Of a stretch of 64,000 nucleotides of DNA, positions 11,004 to 22,663 are shown piece by piece. Origin of the DNA: Zonotrichia leucophrys gambelii. Lineage: Eukaryota; Chordata; Aves; Passeriformes; Passerellidae. A program made the translations under genes and the position numbers. The DNA lies in NCBI RefSeq assembly GCF_028769735.1, contig NC_088177.1, positions 38,092,870 through 38,156,869 of the forward strand, in the 5' to 3' direction. The first letter of the stretch is position 1. Each line of letters opens with the position of its first letter. The notes under the pieces are model-generated. The model made no database searches, was not told the DNA's origin, and was given only the letters and a program-made list of their open reading frames with translations.

Positions 11004-12734
11004 TCAGGTGTTAATAGACATTCACAGAACGCAGTCCAACACACTGTGTTTGAGCCTGGCTGTTTCTTCTTGGGAATCCAGATGAGACCCCCAGAATCCA
11101 CTGGCATCTAATTTAAATTGTTGGCAGATCTGTAGCTGCCTGTATATCCCCCTGTGAAATGCTCCATTTGAATTATCCACGGACAGTTTGAATCCATGGA
11201 TAATTAAATGCACTGTACATAATTAATTTGTAATTGAAATTTTATTAGCTTCGCTGCAATTCCACAATTTGTTGGAGCTGCCAGCAGATGGCCCCTTAAC
11301 CCTTCTAATACCACACTGAGTGAGATTTGCTCTTTGGGAAAATCATTATGGGGAAAAAAAAATAAAAATCCCTCTCATCCTGCTGTCAAGAGTCACCAAA
11401 GATCAAACAGCACTTTTGAAAGCCTTGGGTTCAGCTTTTCAAACCTGGGAGCCAGAGTTTAACAGTTAAATTGTTACACTTGAAAATGCAGCAATGTGAT
11501 TCTTGCCCAGGACATGTTGCACAAGGCTCCTCCAAACTTGAAGGATTTGATGGATTTTTGTTTTTTAAAGGCCCAAGATTTTTTGAAAGCTCAAGTTATT
11601 GCTGAAAAACTTAGTGCTCTGTAGTTTATACCCCCAGAAATGCTGCACTGAAAGCTGTGATCAGACCTGATCAGCAGGAGCATCACCAGGTAAATATTCC
11701 TGTGCTACAGAGATGATGCCACTGCATTCTGGTTTGTGAGGCAGAAAATGACTTGCATCAGGATAAATTTAATTTTTAACCTTAGGGTAACACAAGTTCA
11801 AGCTGCTTTCTCACAGAAATAATTGCATATTTGAGCACTGTTTGATACTTAACTCTTCAAGGATCTAAGAATTACAGCAGGCTGAGCTGCACCAAGAGCA
11901 GAATTGTTTTGGATGCTGGAAGAAAGACTCATTGTACTGTTCCCAAATTTTAGCTGTGGTGGGAGAGTCTTGTGGCATGGAAATGCTAAACACACAGAGA
12001 ATTCTGTCAGTGTAGCAGGACAAGCTCCTCAACCTGGCAGAACAATGGTCTGGCTGACAATACAGCAGTGCTTATGAACAAATGAACACAAATCAGTGGG
12101 AAAAAATTAAATTAATGGCAGACTTCAAAATTCTGTTGCTTCTAAATGCTGGGGTTGTGTAATGTAATTAAATAAACTGCATCACATCCCTTTTTTGGGT
12201 GTAACACTTGTACAGTCACCTCTGAGTTGCTAAAGAGCAGACCCAAAGAGGCTGATAAGAATCCCCCAGCACTGATGGTGCTGAAATATTTTTGGACAAT
12301 ATTAATCTCTGTGGCCCTGCACAGCACACATCGAGCTGCTGGCACACAAACACAGCTTCCCTGCTGGCATTTCCTCCTTCCTGGCCATCTCTCCCCAACC
12401 TTTCAGCCTGGCCAGAGCTGCTCTGAGGAGGTTTCCCCAGGTGTGGCTCGGAGCACAATGAGCTCTGTGTCCTGGAGAGAGGATGGGTCCCTCTGCTCGG
12501 GATTAACCCCCTGCTTGGCATTTTATTGCCTGCAGCTAAAGCTCTGAACTACCTGGGCTTTTGTGTCACTGAGCTGTGCATTCTGCCCTCTGCCCTTGCT
12601 CCTTTCTGGGTCTGATTTTGCTTCCATGCCTCCCTCCCTGCCCTTCCTTGCATCTTTCCTGGATTTTATGGGGACATAGGAGAGCCAATTGGCACAAGCT
12701 GGCAGCTCAGGCTGGGAAATGGGGCTTAATTGGA

Positions 12735-13485
12735 ATATTACAGGGTGGAATATTTCAGTTAATATTTAAATATTAAATTAGTAGTATTTCATTAAATTGT
12801 TACATAATATTACATTATTATTGTATTTTATTATAATGTATAATATATAATTATTATAGTATATAATATTACATGATATAAATAATATAATATAATATAA
12901 TATAATATAATATAATATAATATAATATAATATAATATAATATAATGTAATGTAATGTAATATTATATTATATTATATTATATTATATTATATTATATTA
13001 TATTATATTATATATAATAATATTATACAATATTATCTATAATATGATATAATGATATATAGTTATATTATATTATACTATAATTATATTATATCATACT
13101 ATAATATATAATATGATAATATAGTATTATATTGAAGTATCATATTACACATTAGAAATAAATAATATTTACTATTGAAATATTAAGTAAATAATATTTC
13201 AATAAATTGTTGTGTAATATTACATTATTATTGTATTATATTATAATGTATAATATATAAAATATTAAATATTATATAATAGTATACATATTATTATATT
13301 GCACATTAAAATAAACAATAATTAATATTGAAATATTAAATAAATAATGTTTCATTACATTGAAATCGTTACATGATATTACATTGAAATAAATAATATT
13401 TCGATATTATTTTATAAATAATATTTTAATATTAATTTTATAATAAAATATAAAAATATATTTTATTGAAATAAATAAGATTCCA
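12735..13485. repeat. AT-only low-complexity block with AATAT pentanucleotide array
   Basis: About 750 bp with almost no G or C. The core at about 12880-13015 is AATAT repeated in one phase and then TATTA in the opposite sense. A segment of roughly 75 bp ending ATTATAATGTATAATATATA occurs at about 12790-12857 and again at 13203-13270, so part of the block grew by larger duplication. Confidence 0.9.
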
Positions 13486-14639
13486 ATGTGGAATATTCTG
13501 CTTCACGCTTCAAGAGTGAGTTTTGTTCTGGGGGGGGGATTTCTGGGAAGTGCTTCTCTGCTGGACACAGATCCTCCCCTTTTTGCTGTGAAGCAGAGCT
13601 GCCCTGGCAGGATTTGCTCAAGCTTGGTGTTTGCAGCCTCTTTCAACAGTTTCCCTATTCAATATCCACCTCCCTTCCATCTCTGAACAGGCAGATTGAA
13701 ACGCTGGTGTTTCTGCTCTGGTATGAGAAGTCATTTCCTCTGGATGACATTAAAATGCCTGCCTGGAGTCACACTCGAGCCTCTCTTGGATCAGGGCTGC
13801 TGTGTCTCCTGTGAGTCCCCTCCCTGGGAAAGGGAGGGGGGGAAAAAGCATTTTGCTTTTGCATCTGAAACAAATTAAAGTTTCATTTTTTCCCCAATCC
13901 TATTCACTTGTTTAGGGCGTCTCCCACCAAACAAGTGCCAGCAGCCAGCACTTCGGTCATGGAAGGAAAGTTTCCTCATGGTCATTTTATGCTCTCCAGA
14001 GTTTCCTTTCATTGCAGAAACTCTTTTGTTTGCATATAGGACAGGTAATCAAAAGTGTGAGGTGACTTCACCTATCCCACAGAGCACCATAAATCCTTAT
14101 TTACTAAATCCTGGTTGTGTGGATCAGAATTTAAGCGGCAAAGAGCTGTCATGTTTCCTGTCCTTCACTCACAACTTGCAGTGCCAGGTCTGCATTTTGC
14201 TTGACTAACTCTCCATAAAGGCACTTCTGGGAAGCTGGAGTACAGAGCTGCCTTGACAACAGTTGCTGTTTCCAAAAAACGCTGCCCAGAAGTGTCTGAT
14301 TATGGAGATTTGGGGCATTTTCAGTGATCTCTGCACACAGGGCCCTCAGATGGGGGGTACTGTGATGGGTCAGGTAAGACTGAGAGCTGGGAATAGTAAA
14401 TATAAAATATCAGCTGCAAGCTACCAACGACGTCCATGGTTTGTCTGCCACATGTGCCACTGTCCAGTGTAGTCTTACATTAACCAAATAACCAGATTTT
14501 TGTACCATGGTGAAAAATGAACTTTTCTGGGGAGAGCAGTTACCAGTGCTCGGCTTTCTCTTGTCAAGGAATTTGTTTTGAATGTGTGTTGTTTTTTTCA
14601 GCTTGGGTAGCAGTAAATTCCTGCAGGATATAGGAGATT

Positions 14640-14960
14640 CCTTGTCCTTTAGCTCCTCATAAAACTTTCTCCTTAATACACAAACAATTTCCCTTGTTGC
14701 TACTTGTGCCCATTTCTTCTTGTCCCATCTCTGTGCACTCTGGGCAAAGTCTGACTCTGTTCTCTGTGTTATCCCATGAAAATCCTGAAAACAGCCGCTA
14801 AACTCCCTCTCACTCCAGCTTTATTTTAACCCCAAACAGCTGGATTTGTCCAGATGTGTCTCACACTCCTGCCCCTTATCTCCACAGCTCTCCTCTGGAG
14901 CTGCTTGTCAAGGCCTGTTTTAACTGGGCAGTCCAGTTGTGGTCTCATAAATGCCCAATA
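14640..14960 (-). mobile_element. Possible older CR1-type fragment
   Basis: The stretch around CCAGTTGTGGTCTCATAAAT and GCCCAATAACAGGGAATAAT resembles an antisense CR1 region further from the 3' end. Boundaries are approximate and the match is weak. Confidence 0.4.
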
Positions 14961-15261
14961 ACAGGGAATAATTGATAATTTTAAGGTGTTTGCTGTATTC
15001 CTGCTGGTACAGGCAGGTATTTGGCTGAGTTAGTGCTGCTGAACTGGAGCAGGGAGAGGGGGCAATGAGGCACATTTGGCATTGTCAGGAATAAAGAGGT
15101 GGAAATTCTGTGGGGTAGGATTGTTTCCAGCCTGGCTCTGGGAACCTACAGGCTCTGAGCTGAAATGCTCAGCCATGGGGACAGAGGGTGATGGGAGAGC
15201 TGAGACCACCACAGGAACTGGGAATGCAGATGGAGCACAGTGGATTGGGATGCTGCTAGGA

Positions 15262-15435
15262 CTGGTTTGGGTGGGAAGGGACCTTAAATCCCATCCAGTG
15301 CCACCCCTGCCATGGCAGGGACACCTTCCACTGTCCCAGGGTGCTCCAAGCTCCATCCAACCTGACCTGGGACACTTCCAGGCATGCAGGGGCAGCCACA
15401 GCTGCTCTGGGCACCCTGACAGGGAAGGATTGAAC
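15262..15435 (-). mobile_element. CR1 LINE 3' fragment
   Basis: Antisense tail: GGGACCTTAAATCCCATCC, GGACACCTTCCACTGTCCC, then CAGCCACAGCTGCTCTGGGC. Truncated at CCCTGACAGGGAAGGATT. Confidence 0.85.
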
Positions 15436-15861
15436 ACCCAGGAAAGAGAAACCCTGTGCTGTTCAAGCAGCAGGGTTTGCAGCAGTGCTGCAGTTGGAAC
15501 AAGTCAGCTTTTGGTAAGCAAGGGTGCCAGGGATGCTGTGCCTGCTTTGCTGTGCCTGCTCGACATTCCTATGAGAATTTATAAAATTAGAGGGTTTTGG
15601 GAAAGCTGTAAGAGGTGTGCTTATAGTGATTGCATAAAACTACTGTCAATATGCTTTTACTTTATGTGATTAGTCAAACAACTTTTAAAATAAGTTGTAA
15701 CATTAAGTTCTTAGTCTGCTGCCTGAAATGTAAACTGATGGCATCTTCCCATTGTCATAACCATGTAATAAAACTGATGCTAAAAAACAAAACAACTCAA
15801 GACACATTCCTAGCAATCTCATCCTGTTTGTGATTTGTACATAACCCCCAACCAACAACAT

Positions 15862-15961
15862 ATTCCCACTCTGTCTCCATGGCTGCTCCAGGTAAATTCA
15901 TCCTGGGCTGTGACAAATATGATCCATCACCTGGGAAAGCCTCAAACTGGGGAAACACAAC
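15862..15961. repeat. Duplicated 100 bp segment, copy 1
   Basis: ATTCCCACTCTGTCTCCATG, GCTGCTCCAGGTAAATTCA, TGTGACAAATATGATCCATC and ACCTGGGAAAG are repeated at 18052-18146. Confidence 0.85.
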
Positions 15962-17210
15962 AGCCCTGAAGAGCCCTGATTCCATGGGATTGTGAGCAAC
16001 TACATCCCAGGAACTCACAGGGGCTCACTCAAGTGTCACTGTCCTTTGCAAGAGTTTGAGTAGAGAGAAATAAGCTTGGACTGCTCCCCATGGTTTTGAG
16101 GAAGGAGTTGGAGAAGTGTTTCCAGTTATTTGTAATTATTGTAGAAAAATATAAGGGTTTGAATGTACCTGTAGGCACTCATATACATGATCTGTGTGTG
16201 TATTCTTATTAAAGTGTATAAATACACATTTTATACATGCTCCTCTTGTTCACATTATTTATATGCAAGTATGAAAAAATCCCTTGCTATCTTCAGCTGG
16301 AACCCTGTCCAGGAGTACAAAGGCTTTCCTCATTTCCCCTGTGCCCAAAGCCCTGAGCTCTGCCATGGATGAGGGCACAGACATGGAGTGCAGAAAGGTG
16401 AAATGTGCAGAGAGGAGGGACTGCTAGCTCAGGATCATGGCTCTGAATCGTGCCAGGGAGCGCCAGGCCCAGTGCCAGTGCCACAGCACCACAGGTGTGT
16501 GATCACAGCACTGCCACCCCTCCCTTGGCACCACCTCCTCAGGGGTGGCTTTGCTCACCTGTCACAAAACCTGCTCCAACACTGGATTCCATGAAATACA
16601 GCTGATTAATCCCCAGCAAGGCAAATTTTAGTAGACCACTGGCACTGGAAAAATATTCCCTTTGGCTTTTTCCTAATTTTTTTTTTTTGTCTGGAAATGT
16701 TTACCAGCTCCTATGCAGAGCAGAAATACTGAGCATTTAAAATCTGGAAGAAATCTTGCCAGGATAGTGTATTTTTTAATTTTTTTTTTTTTTTAGGAGG
16801 AGGGTTTGGGCTGTGTTCTTCACAGTTCATATGCCTGCTTTCATTTCCAGACTTCTCACACGTTTCTGTTCCTATAATCCTCAACCAGGATTCCTTCTTC
16901 TGAAGACCTTGCTGATAGGTAAACAGAGAGCAATATAGGGGAGAGAGCTCTTGTCCAGCAACAGCCCCAGAGAGGAAATTTCTGACCACCCCCAGCCTAG
17001 CATTTGATTAAATGCTGCATGGCAAGCATTCCTGGCTGATGTGCACATAAACAGAGAACAGAATTTTCTTTATCTGTGCTGCTTTTCATATTCAAGGTAA
17101 CACAAAGCTCCCATAAATCTTAATGTGAAAAATATGGCTGCTCCCAGTGATTTCTCCTGGGGCATTAAATCCTCTGCAGAGCTGCACACACTGGCTGTCA
17201 ACAAGTGGTT

Positions 17211-17400
17211 TCACAGAATCACAGAACCATTTTGGTTGGAAAAGACCTCGAAAATCAAGTCTAACCTTTGACTTATCACCACCTTTCAATTAGTGCAGAG
17301 CACTGAGTGTCACATCCAGTTGTTCCTTGGACCCACCACTCCCTGGGCAGCCCTTTCCACCAAGAAATTCCTCCTGATGTTTTGAACACTTGAAGGCAGG
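17211..17400 (-). mobile_element. CR1 LINE 3' fragment (different subfamily)
   Basis: Antisense: TCACAGAATCACAGAACCAT, TTTTGGTTGGAAAAGACCTC, then a CCAGTTGTTCCTTGGACCC region. The tail wording (AAAATCAAGTCTAACC) differs from the other copies, which suggests an older subfamily. It ends 125 bp from the Walker-A exon. Confidence 0.75.
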
Positions 17401-17524
17401 GAAGGAACTCCAAATTGGGCTGAGCAGCTTTGCCCAAGCTGTGTATGTTCCTTGTTATGGAGGAACTACCATTCCCTGTTTGTCCCACAAAAGAACTGGG
17501 CCACCTTTGTGGAGAATTGCCCAC

Positions 17525-17721
17525 CTTGAGAATCATGTGAAGCAACATGATGAGGCCTTCCTTGCCTGAATAATTCACAGTGTTGGAAGGAGTGAGGCTG
17601 AAGAGGTTGGCTCCTGCTTCTGTGCAGATGGCATGGACCAACATTTTCTTTCCAACACCAGCAGGTCCTGCCAGCAGCAGGGATTTCACCAGAGGAGCAT
17701 TCTCATGGACAGTTTGGGAAC
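17525..17721 (-). CDS. IQCA1: IQCA1 exon: Walker A (P-loop) of the AAA ATPase domain
   Basis: 197 bp: GT plus 65 codons, ending phase 0. Acceptor gactttttacag, donor AAG|GTGGGC. It reads [20 protein letters not shown] then [20 protein letters not shown]. The P-loop is GPAGVGKK (fragment residues about 264-271); the position after the invariant lysine is lysine rather than Ser/Thr, as I recall for the family. Downstream are SLTPSN and NYSGKEGL, where relatives have a KYPGK-type motif, and a helix [10 protein letters not shown] that runs into the next exon. This is the most diagnostic exon of the gene. Confidence 0.95.
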
Positions 17722-20122
17722 CTGTAAAAAGTCATAAGGCATTATTATTGCTTTCATTTAAATCTGCCATAAAGGTAATGGAATGATTCCTCCTTTTTTT
17801 ATTCACCATAAATAATTGATAACATGAATTAATTGTTTCCTTCCTATGGCGTGAGTGCTCTTGAGTTCAATTCTGTATAACCTGAGCTGAGAGTCCAGCA
17901 GATTAAACATCTCTTTTTGGAACAAGACTCACCCACCCTTATTTGTACCTCCTGGTGGGAAAACTTCACTTTTAAACCCCTGTGTGAGTTAAAAGAATGA
18001 TTTTGGGAGCAGAGGAAATGTGAGTGCCAGGGTTGCTGTGCCTGCTCAGCATTCCCACTCTGTCTCCATGGCTGCTCCAGGTAAATTCACTCTGGCTGTG
18101 ACAAATATGATCCATCACCTGGGAAAGGCTCACTTTTGGAAAACACAAGCACAGACAGGCTTAGGTGGTTGATGGGGATGGAACTTGTCTTCCCTGCAGC
18201 TGCCACCACCACATGAACTGGGGACAGGGGAACCTCCAGAGGTGGAAATAGCCGGAAATGTCAAATATTTTGTCCATGCCCCTTTTGCCTCAATGCCTAA
18301 ATAAGTCCTGTGTCAACAGTGGTGCTGTTTAAATGTGCTTGAAAATCTCTGGGAGCATCCACAGCATCTGGAGGTCTCTCAGCCTGGTGTCCACCAGATT
18401 GTGGGAGTGAAACTGGCCCCAAAACTGATGGGCTGCAGAGGGAGCCTTTGCCTCAGCCTGGAGCAGCCCTCTGGCTTAATGGGGATGGCTGCTATTTAAA
18501 ACAAATCCAATCAGGGTGGTTATCTGTGTCCTAATGGTTTAACATCCCAAATAGATGGCAGGGAACTGAGCACAGAGACAAATGCCATTATTCCAGCACG
18601 GTGCAGGGTGTAGGAAGTTGTCAGCCACCCAGGCTTTATTAATTTTTGGTCATTCCACAGCAATCCATTACTATTGCACAAAGATTTATTAGGAGGGGAG
18701 CAGCAGACTCCTCTGTGTTAAAAATGAAGTATAGCTTCTACTATTCTTTCTCCTTTCAGCTGCTTGTAATTTTCTTAGTGCCATTTAAGCTGGGGCTTTC
18801 CTTGCCATCAGGTGGCTATTTTGAGAAAAACTTTCACTTCTGTGATACACAATTATCTCATGATGAACTAGTTTGGAGACCAATTAAGTGAAATGTCATC
18901 CGTAACAGATCACCCCATAGGTGAAACCATTCCTGAACCTTTTTTTTTTTTTTTTGGCTCATGTAATGGCTTTTGTTACTCAAAGGCATTTTTCAAACTG
19001 CTCTTGCAAGTACCTTTTATTTGTTTAACTAGTCCAGGGTCTCCTCTCCCTAGAATTTTTGCCAATTGTATAAATGGCAGAAAATTTATGGGTTCTCCTG
19101 ATTAAGGGGTGTCTCAGGGCTTGATTTCCCTGGATCAGATGGTGTCAAAACACAGCTTTGGAGGAGTCTGGGGATAAGTGAAACACATTGTGCAGACAGG
19201 CATAACTGCTTAGCAATCTCAGCTGACTGCAGTCAGACCTTCAGCCTTACCCAAACCAGCTGAGGGTGTTGCTCCAGGTGGGAAGAGCCCCATCCAGGCT
19301 GAGGAGAGAATAACCTGAGCACACTTTGGGAGGAGGGGAAAACAGAAATTCTATGCTTGCTCTGTGTTCCAGGGTGGGAGGCAGGCAGATGTTGGTGATT
19401 TTGCCCTCTAAGGGGGATGAGCAGACACTGACACAGCTTGGAGGAGTTAAAATCTCCCTGAGATCCACTCAGGAATGGAAAAGGAGGCAAGTGAAATGTT
19501 GAGGCTGGAAAATCCAATCAGGAGTGGAAAGGGACACAAACAAGGTTTTGATAAAGGCCCCCGAGACAGGCACTTCTTGCAATCACTGGAGTTTGGCACA
19601 AGGCCATTCCCAAGTGAAAAATGGGATAGATTTTACATTAAAAGCAAACAACCTGACCCAGCAAAGCCTTGCTAGATATTGGCTAAGCCTGGCATTAAAA
19701 CTGCAAGGGCATTTACAAGTGTTTTCTGTGGTGTACAAAATGTATCCAGACTGATTCCTCCAACGATTGCACTGTGCAGCACCAGTAACATTAGCCAGCT
19801 TGTAAAAGGTAAATTGCAACCTTAGCCCTTGCCTTAACTTGATTAATTTTGATCACTGGAGCTTGTTTGAGCTATTATCTTTCCCAAGTGGTTTCCCTTG
19901 ATGTGCTGCCATTCACAAACTGCTGCCATGCAGGCAGAGATGGGCTGGGGAGGGCATGCACTGTTCAAGGGAGCCAGCCCTCACTCTGAAGGCTTCATTG
20001 AAAAACAATTAGACTGCAAAATGCTTCAGATTGCCACTAATCAGCCCTGTCAAAGGCAGTAAAATGCAGTTTCTGGCAGGGAGCAAAGGCTCAGAGTGCT
20101 GTGCCCTCTGGTGTGCTCTTAC
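17722..20122 (-). other. IQCA1 intron
   Basis: Holds the second copy (18052-18146) of a segment also found at 15862-15961. Apart from homopolymer T runs near 18940 I see no recognisable feature. Confidence 0.6.
18026..18146. repeat. Duplicated segment, copy 2 (uninterrupted)
   Basis: Carries the 100 bp shared with 15862-15961, directly preceded by GTTGCTGTGCCTGCTCAGCA. In the first locus that piece lies at about 15525-15572, 290 bp away. Confidence 0.8.
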
Positions 20123-20230
20123 CCAAGGGCAGTATTCCATAGAGTGCCACGAGCTGCCTGACTTCTGGGATGGAGGGCATGGGCTGGGCCCCTGTCTCAC
20201 GAAGCAGGGTCCCCAGACAGTCGTAGTAGC
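20123..20230 (-). CDS. IQCA1: IQCA1 exon: AAA N-terminal linker (PMPSIPEVRQL...ILPLG)
   Basis: 108 bp: two bases, 35 codons, one base. Acceptor gcttcctcctcacag, donor TGG|GTAAGA. It reads YYDCLGTLLRETGAQPMPSI and then PEVRQLVALYGILPL; the final G joins GT of the next exon to give LPL-G-SQTVHE. The EPMPS...DVRQ...LYG-x-LPLGS block immediately precedes the Walker A strand in the family and corresponds to the N-linker/first strand of the AAA fold. Confidence 0.92.
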
Positions 20231-22580
20231 CTGTGAGGAGGAAGCAGGAGCTCAGCAAATGGGCCAGTGTCGTTGCAGAGAGCATCACTCAGGGAATGGG
20301 GAGCTGCCACAGCTCGGGGCTGGGGCACACACTCAGCAGAGCCAGGCCCAGGGACTCAGGCTGGGCAACCTTCTGGTGGAATGTGGCCCTGAGAAAGGTG
20401 AAGTGCAGAGGGAAATTGGAGCTGAGCAGGCTGTGGAAGTTGTTCAGCGGAGAGCAGACGGTTTGCAGTAACCTTTGAAAGGAACTTTGTGGAGAGGAAT
20501 CATTAGCAGCGCCATAAATCATGCTGCTGGCAAAGCATTCCTGGATTTGGGATTTTGCAGGGCTAGAATCCCAGTGAACCATGAGCTCTCAGAAGGATTT
20601 CAAAAAGGGGAAAAGCTATTTTAACAAGCTTTTCCCTGGCTGGGTCCCATCTCAGCTCCTCGCTGTGTCACCTCATTTGGTGGGGCCCTCTGCTTTGCAG
20701 TTCACCTCTTCTTTTTTCCCCTCTTTTGTTCAAAAAACCCTCCACAAAACAACCCAAGGAAACTAAAAATCCCTGACACGAGCTGAAAGGATTTAATCTT
20801 GCCTTGGCTCTTGTTGCAGAGCTATAATCACATTGCTTGCCCTGTCAAAGCCCATATCCAAGCAACGTTGGAGAGCAAAGATACAGGAGGATGAGCCACA
20901 AGCAGGAAAAGCAGTTGTGATGCAGTCAGTGATTATTTTTAGCATAAATTACATGTGATTATGGTGATTATTATTGAAAAATAATAATATATTATGTTTT
21001 ACTGAAGATAAAAAGGCAGAGGGCAAGAGGCCTCTGGAGCAGAGGCAAATTAGCAGTGGTTAAGAGCAAAAGTGGAGGTATAATTTGGGGGCAAAAAGGC
21101 AGACAAGGCCTGGTGCAACTGCCCCCTCCCCTTTGAAGAATAAAATTAATTTCAGGTTTTATCTTTTATTTAAGGAGAAATCAAAAGAACGGGATAGGAA
21201 TTAATCTTCACAGATTTAATTAGAAGGCATCAAAGGGTTTAATTGCAACTGCACATAAATCACAGTGGATATTCTCTGACTAATTTAGATAAGGTCACCA
21301 AGAAAATTAGTTCAGTGATGTCAGTTTGTCATAGAGGGGGGACATTTCAGTGCCTTTACTGGCTGTGTAGCACAGTTCCACTCTTTGTCCTTTCCCCAGG
21401 AACTGGAAGTGACCTTCCTTAGGCTCCAGCCATGGAAGGCTGAGCAGATGAAGGCTTCTTTCTCTGTGTCCTTGGGGCCTTCAAGAGAGTTTTTCTGGAT
21501 TTCAAAAAATGGTTGGAGATGTGCTGTTTTAAAAGCATTTGTGGTGGGGGAATGTTTGTTGGACAAAAGTGACCTTGATAGGTTGGGGGAACAAAGAAAG
21601 AATGGAAATCTTCCTTTACTTGGTGGTCTTTAATGAGCATGGAGTGGATGGGACACTTAACTGAGAGAATTCACAGCTCTTCAGAGGAATAGACAGAGGC
21701 TCTGCAGGCTGAACTGGTGCTTCTGAGAGTTTATATAAACATGGCATTTGGGGTGATAGGAGAGAATTTGTCTTTTCTGCCTTGGCCTTGTACTCTCAGC
21801 CTGTAGCACTTCTGCTTCTGGATAGCAGCAAATTCAAACCATGGCCTTTGACATAGCTGAATCTTGGGGTTTTTTTTGCTGTTAAGATGCTGTGATTTCA
21901 CTGTGTGTCACCAAATGTTTGTGGGCATGGTGTTAGACACCTCTAAAGTCTGCAAATGTGGGGCTTGGGGGTTTTTACCCCTTTTTTTTCTCTGTAGAGC
22001 ACAGATAAGCAGGACTGGCTGCAGTTGCAGCTAACAGAAACCAGACAAGAGGAGTGTGAAATGCAGAACTAGGCAGAGACACTTCTTTCTCACATGAAGG
22101 GCCAGATATGCCTCAAAGCACTGCTCAAAGTTCATGGGCAGTCAGGGAGGTGCAGGGAAGGGGCCGAGCCTTTACAAAAGACAACAAAAGCTGGAGGTAC
22201 AATTTTTGCTGCTCTCTGGGAAATATTCTGCATTATGGATTTTTTATGACCCCTGCTCTGTTAGACTGGCACTGTCTTGGCACTGCCTGGCAAGGGCTCC
22301 TTAAAGGGTGTTGTGGTTCCAGCTCAGAGTGGCTGTGACATCCACAACCCTTCAAGGCTGCTGCTGTTGCTGCCTGGAGTCAAACACCAGCTCTGCAAAC
22401 AGGTCCTGCCTTCAGCAGCAGAAGTGAAAGCTCCTGAGCAGCCTTGATTTGCATACCTGGCCTTAGATATTCAAAGTGCAGTGACCTGAACTCAGTCCTG
22501 ACTGAAAACAGGGGTCAGTGAGGATGTAATGGCTGGAGGTCTGATCAAACACTACATTTTCTCTGAAAGGGGTACTTTAC
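20231..22580 (-). other. IQCA1 intron
   Basis: No exon, known repeat family or tandem repeat is recognised. The sequence is moderately AT-rich and looks unique. Confidence 0.55.
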
Positions 22581-22663
22581 CCATGTAGTCAGAGAGATTC
22601 ACATTCTTGACTTGGATGAGCAATCTTTCTTCTGCAAGCTGCTGGTACAGGGAATCAATGCTC
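22581..22663 (-). CDS. IQCA1: IQCA1 exon: SLYQQL...VNLSDYMG segment
   Basis: 83 bp: one base, 27 codons, one base. Acceptor tcttgcccgcag, donor TGG|GTAAAG. It reads SIDSLYQQLAEERLLIQVKN and ends VNLSDYM, then a glycine split across the junction. The LLIQ-x-x-x-VNLSDY motif is strongly characteristic of IQCA1-type proteins just upstream of the ATPase core. Confidence 0.9.

Larger units (their letters stand above)
8322..17524 (-). other. IQCA1 intron of 9.2 kb between the Walker-B and Walker-A exons
   Basis: Contains an LTR nested in a CR1 (9466-10335), a CR1 (10845-11003), a 0.7 kb AT-only block (12.74-13.48 kb), CR1-like sequence near 14.6-15.0 kb, CR1 tails at 15.26-15.43 and 17.21-17.40 kb, and one copy of a 100 bp duplicate (15862-15961). 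An 11-base G run lies near 8801-8811 and a GA run near 9056-9069. No exon is recognised. Confidence 0.7.
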
